From Nocardioides immobilis (GTDB taxonomy: Bacteria; Actinomycetota; Actinomycetes; Propionibacteriales; Nocardioidaceae): a DNA stretch of 64,000 nt. The first letter of the stretch is position 1, and each line of letters opens with the position of its first letter. The DNA lies in NCBI RefSeq assembly GCF_003515065.1, contig NZ_QXGH01000038.1:17204-81203 (forward strand), in the 5' to 3' direction. The notes under the pieces are model-generated. The model was not told where the DNA came from. It worked only from the letters and a program-made list of their open reading frames with translations, and ran no database searches. Shown here piece after piece: positions 60,928-64,000 of the stretch. Made by a program: the position numbers and the translations under genes.

Positions 60928-60963
60928 GTGACACATGTGTAGTTGTGACACCCATTGTGACCC
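60928..60963. repeat. Three GTGACAC-type repeats upstream of DUF3145 gene
   Basis: GTGACAC at 60928 and 60945 and GTGACCC at 60957, with a palindrome ACACATGTGT at 60931-60940. They lie about 100-135 bases upstream of the gene. They may be a regulator site; no protein can be named. Confidence 0.4.
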
Positions 60964-61011
60964 ATGGGACGCTTTGACACCACCTTTTCGCGCGAGTCGC
61001 CGCAACGGCAG

Positions 61012-61920
61012 TCAGGACGCGTCGAGCGACATCAGCTCGGTGAGGACGGCGGCGGCAATGCCCAGCCCGCCGAGGTGGCTCTCCCCGTCGATCACCGACA
61101 TCGTCGCGTCCGGCAGCCGGTCCACCACATGCTGACCGTGCCGGAACGGCACGATGTGGTCGGCGTCGCCGTGCCACCACCGGACCGGCACGGTCACGTC
61201 GGCCAGGTCGAAGCCCCAGTCCCGCGTGAAGAGCACCAGGTCCGCCACCGGCGCGGAGGTCTGGAACCGGCTGCCGTTGAGCAGGTCGTCGAGGAACATG
61301 GCCTTGAACTCGGGCCGCGACAGCAGGTTCTTGTCACCGATCGGCTGTACGGCGGCGTACAGGTCGAGACCGGCGCCGGCGAGCGGCTTCACCGTCCGGA
61401 TGGCCGTCGTCAGCGCGATCCCCAGGGGCAGCCGCCCGGCCGAGAGCAGCGGAGCGAGCCGCACCGCGAGCTGGATCACACCGCCACCGACGGCATCCAC
61501 GCCGCGCGTGGGCGCCACGCCGCCGAGCACCCCGACGCCCTCGACCCGGTCGGGCAGGCCCGCACCCGCCGCGAGCGCGTAGGGACCGCCGCCGGACAGG
61601 CCGATGACCCGGACGCTGTCGATCCCGAGCGCGTCCAGCAGCAGCGCCAGGTCCTCGGTCCAGTCGAGGACGTTCGGATAGAGGTACGGCGTCGACGAGC
61701 CGATGCCGGGGCGGTCGATGCCGATGATCCGCAGACCCTGCTCCTCGGCGTACGCCCGCGCGTCGAGCGGGATCTGGCGCCGCGCACCCGGCGTCCCGTG
61801 CATCCACACGATCGCGGGCCCCCGGTGCGAGCCGTACTCGGCGAAGCTGAGCCGACGCCCGTCACGAACGGCGACGTTGCCCTCGAGGGTCGGCCGGCGG
61901 GGCTGTTCGCGGTGCAACAT
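61012..61920 (-). CDS. Alpha/beta hydrolase
   Basis: A 302-residue hydrolase. Nucleophile elbow G-L-S-G-G-G-P, oxyanion M-H-G-T-P, acid in H-G-D-A-D-H, base in E-S-H-L-G-G. Resembles the proline iminopeptidase/esterase class of the fold. ATG at 61920 is used; the longer frame upstream is the antisense of the next gene. No operon partner. Confidence 0.8.
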   Translation of the reverse strand: MLHREQPRRPTLEGNVAVRDGRRLSFAEYGSHRGPAIVWMHGTPGARRQIPLDARAYAEEQGLRIIGIDRPGIGSSTPYLYPNVLDWTEDLALLLDALGIDSVRVIGLSGGGPYALAAGAGLPDRVEGVGVLGGVAPTRGVDAVGGGVIQLAVRLAPLLSAGRLPLGIALTTAIRTVKPLAGAGLDLYAAVQPIGDKNLLSRPEFKAMFLDDLLNGSRFQTSAPVADLVLFTRDWGFDLADVTVPVRWWHGDADHIVPFRHGQHVVDRLPDATMSVIDGESHLGGLGIAAAVLTELMSLDAS

Positions 61921-61977
61921 GTCGCCGAGTTTGACACGGAGCCCTGCCGCGCCGGTCACGTGTCCTAAGGTTCGACC

Positions 61978-62652
61978 ATGTCGTCCAGCTCGCTCGAGGT
62001 GCCCCGGCGCCAGCGGCCCGCGAAGCGCTCCAAGATCTGGCGGTTCGCCGCCATCATCGGCGCCCTGGTCCTCGTCGTCGGATGGGTCCTCTGGTTCGTC
62101 CTGACCCCCGACGACCTTCCGGTCACGTCGGACACCGTGACCGAGCGCGGCGTCGTCGACAAGACGCTCTACGTCGGCATGTTCGCGGTCGGGGACAGCT
62201 TCGATCGGACCATCAGGATCTCGGAGGTCACCGTCGACGTGGAGTCCGAGGGCGACGTCGAGGTGACGCCGCAGATCTGCCGCGACGGGACGATCAGCGT
62301 CACCACCGACCCGACCGGGTCGTGCACCACCTTGGATGATCCCGACGACGCCGAGTTCGGCCCGGGCGACTCGATCATCGTCGCCGTCACCGCTGCGGAG
62401 CCGACGACCGTCTCGATCGGACGGCTCGAGGTCTCCTTCCGCGACGGCCTCCACTGGGGCACCAAGGAGGCCGGGCTGGCGAACGCGACCCTGACCTTCG
62501 CCGACCACGTCCCGGCTCCGGTCGAGGACGACCTCGAGACCGAGGACCCCACGACCGAGCGGCCGGAGCAGAGCGACCCGGACGACGAGAAGAAGAAGGA
62601 CAAGAAGGACGACAAGGAGAAGCAGGAGGACGGTGAAGGCGCTAACGCCTGA
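61978..62652 (+). CDS. Single-pass membrane protein, acidic/basic tail
   Basis: A 224-residue unknown protein. A basic N-terminus (R-R-Q-R-P-A-K-R-S-K) precedes one transmembrane helix (about 22-42), then an outward beta-rich domain with two cysteines (Q-I-C-R and G-S-C-T, possibly a disulfide) and a tail of alternating Asp/Glu and Lys (D-D-E-K-K-K-D-K-K-D-D). No family recognised. Start ATG at 61978, 57 bases from the divergent hydrolase. Confidence 0.7.
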   Translation: MSSSSLEVPRRQRPAKRSKIWRFAAIIGALVLVVGWVLWFVLTPDDLPVTSDTVTERGVVDKTLYVGMFAVGDSFDRTIRISEVTVDVESEGDVEVTPQICRDGTISVTTDPTGSCTTLDDPDDAEFGPGDSIIVAVTAAEPTTVSIGRLEVSFRDGLHWGTKEAGLANATLTFADHVPAPVEDDLETEDPTTERPEQSDPDDEKKKDKKDDKEKQEDGEGANA

Positions 62653-62667
62653 TCCGGCCCATCCTCG

Positions 62668-63576
62668 TCAGTCGGCGAGCCGCTTCTCGAGCGCAGCAGC
62701 GCGCTCAGCGGCGTCCGTCAGCTCCTCGGAGTCGATCGCGTTCGTCCGGTGGAACCAGGCGAGCGCGTCACTCTCCCGGCCGGCCTGCTCGAGCGTGTCG
62801 GCGTAGGCGTACCTCAGCCGCACCACCCAGGACTCACGGCTCTTGTTGTTCAGCGGAGCCAGCTCCAGGGTCCGCAGGGCCGCGTCGAACTGTCCGAGGT
62901 CCCGTCGGGCACCCGCCTCGACGATCGTCATCTCCGCCTTGGCCGCGGTCGCGAACCGCGCCACCGAGGGGCTCTTCGCGAGCTCGAGAGCACGCTTGGC
63001 GTTGCCCAGCGCGCGGTGACAGTCGGCCATGATCGGCAGATAGGCCGTGGCGCCGTTCATCCGCTTCGCGGCCCGCAGCTCCGCCAGCGCTTCGGCGTAG
63101 TGGCCCGCGGCGTACGCCGCCTCGCCGACCGCTTCGCGCACGACGGCCAGCCGGGGCGCCCGACTCCGGGCCGCCAACGCATGCTGGTACGCCGTCTCGG
63201 GCTCGTCGTCGATGAGCGCGCCCGCCGCCGCAAGATGGCGAGCCACCCGCAGGGCCAGCTTCTCGGGCAGGCTCTTCAGCTGCGCCCGGACGTCCGCCGC
63301 CAGCTCCTTGCCGGTGATCTCGACCGGCAGCTCCGGGCCGTCGTAGACCTGCTGCGCGGCAGTCCGCTCGGCGTCGGTCTGCTTCGGGTCGGCGCTCCTC
63401 GAGCGCTCCGAACCCCGGCTGCGGTCCCCGCCCTTGCTGCGGTCCGAGCCCTTACCGCGGTCAGCGCTCTTGCCGCGGTCCGGGCGGCCGCGCCCGGGCG
63501 CGCCGGTGGTACGGCGCTGTCCGCCGGCCCGTCCGGAACCGGACGCGCCTGGCTTGCTCCGTCGCTGCTCAGCCAC
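62668..63576 (-). CDS. TPR-like protein with charged N-terminus
   Basis: A 302-residue unknown cytosolic protein. Residues 1-70 are low-complexity and basic, with repeats of D-R-G-K, D-R-S-K-G-G and D-R-S-R-G; residues about 90-300 are helical TPR-like repeats (A-L-A-E-L-R-A-A-K, A-Y-L-P-I-M-A-D-C-H-R-A-L-G-N-A-K-R-A-L). It may bind nucleic acid or protein. GTG at 63576. Converges with the membrane protein gene. Confidence 0.78.
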   Translation of the reverse strand: MAEQRRSKPGASGSGRAGGQRRTTGAPGRGRPDRGKSADRGKGSDRSKGGDRSRGSERSRSADPKQTDAERTAAQQVYDGPELPVEITGKELAADVRAQLKSLPEKLALRVARHLAAAGALIDDEPETAYQHALAARSRAPRLAVVREAVGEAAYAAGHYAEALAELRAAKRMNGATAYLPIMADCHRALGNAKRALELAKSPSVARFATAAKAEMTIVEAGARRDLGQFDAALRTLELAPLNNKSRESWVVRLRYAYADTLEQAGRESDALAWFHRTNAIDSEELTDAAERAAALEKRLAD

Positions 63577-63616
63577 GACGACTCACTCTCTTCAGATGGG
63601 AAACACGTGTAAATAC

Positions 63617-63646
63617 AGTAGAGGCCACCCGGAGGTGGCCTCTACT
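63617..63646 (-). terminator. rRNA operon terminator
   Basis: A perfect 13-bp stem (63617-63629 with 63634-63646) and CGGA loop, ten bases past the 5S rRNA 3' end, followed on the minus strand by GTATTTAC. It ends the rRNA operon. Confidence 0.88.
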
Positions 63647-63655
63647 TAAAGTATG

Positions 63656-63771
63656 TCCGGCGGCGTCCTACTCTCCCACAGCCTCTCGGTTGCAGTACCA
63701 TCGGCGCTGGCAGGCTTAACTTCCGGGTTCGGGATGGGTCCGGGTGTTTCCCTGTCGCTATGGCCGCCGTA
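63656..63771 (-). rRNA. rrf: 5S rRNA
   Basis: About 116 bases on the minus strand with the conserved core CCCGAACCCGGAAGTTAAGC and ends that pair (5' ACGGCGGCCATAGCG and 3' GGACGCCGCCGG). Boundaries are good to a few bases. The spacer to 23S (63772-63914) shows no tRNA. Confidence 0.93.
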
Positions 63772-63914
63772 ACTCTATGAACCCCCCGCTTGTGTGGGGG
63801 TTGGATTGTGGACGCGTGCGTGTTTGCAGGTTGGTTGTGTTTGTGTCTTGCGCATGTTCACTAACCCCTGGGTTAACACGACCTGTGTTTGTTGGTTGTG
63901 TTGGGGGTTTGTGT

Positions 63915-64000
63915 GGCAAGTGTTCGGCCTATTAGTACCGGTCGGCTGGGCATTGCTGCTGTACACCTCCGGCCTATCAACCCAATAGTCTGTTGGGGGC
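63915..64000 (-). rRNA. rrl: 23S rRNA 3' end (partial)
   Basis: The minus strand carries GACCGGTACTAATAGGCCG, the universal 3' end of bacterial 23S rRNA, plus the preceding helix; the gene continues beyond the window. The 3' boundary at 63915 is approximate. Confidence 0.9.

Overview
The window is high-GC DNA with many GTG/TTG starts and is most like a Nocardioides-type actinomycete (Actinomycetota). Support: the fasR-fabD-fabH-acpP-fabF-carboxyltransferase fatty acid cluster, a homodimeric aceE, actinobacterial DUF3052 and DUF3145 proteins, an AhpE peroxiredoxin, and an actinobacterial 23S-5S rRNA end. The genus is an inference from gene order and content.

Layout. (1) About 1-11.1 kb (+): one tightly coupled operon with a LivGHM-type ABC importer and its lipoprotein, an acyl-CoA ligase, a PHA synthase-like enzyme (Cys-Asp-His), a PHA depolymerase-like hydrolase, then a decayed stretch (P450 relic, acyl-CoA ligase relic), an intact enoyl-CoA hydratase and an AveC-like relic. 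(2) About 11.1-11.9 kb: a scrap heap of insertion sequences that has cut off the end of the opposing operon. (3) About 11.9-24 kb: MaoC hydratase, SDR reductase, a broken SDR, thiolase, alpha/beta hydrolases, an MBL-fold hydrolase, two more enoyl-CoA hydratases, an AcuI-type reductase, a cis-CaaD-like tautomerase, acetoacetyl-CoA synthetase and an AraC regulator, followed by a large LuxR-type ATPase regulator. Regions 1 and 3 together look like an acyl-CoA catabolic island joined to a PHA-type storage or mobilisation cycle, and it is partly decaying. (4) About 27-28.7 kb: a TetR regulator divergent from a quinone-oxidoreductase-like gene. (5) 28.8-29.8 kb: a truncated tyrosine recombinase fused to a truncated nucleotidyltransferase.

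(6) 29.9-43.1 kb (-): a 13 kb inositol catabolic operon (sugar ABC transporter, Idh/MocA dehydrogenase, two xylose-isomerase-like epimerases, MmsA, IolC, an aldolase, IolB, IolD and a TauE/SafE permease). It faces a LacI regulator (43.4-44.4 kb) across an intergenic region with two copies of an inverted-repeat operator. (7) 44.5-46.6 kb: relics of a small integrated element (frameshifted tautomerase, coiled-coil and zinc-ribbon proteins, one intact zinc-ribbon gene with a near-consensus promoter, an AlpA-like HTH) lying at the 3' side of a tRNA-Val(UAC) gene. (8) 47.1-64 kb: chromosomal backbone with ahpE, an acyl-CoA synthetase, a DUF3052 gene, aceE, an alpha/beta hydrolase, the fatty acid synthesis cluster, a DUF3145 gene, a hydrolase, a membrane protein, a TPR-like protein, 5S rRNA and the 3' end of 23S rRNA.

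The backbone reading frames are clean. The frameshifts and truncations are concentrated in the three accessory areas (8-14 kb, 28.8-29.8 kb, 44.5-46 kb), which argues for real gene decay rather than uniformly poor sequence. No CRISPR array, riboswitch or intact transposon was seen.
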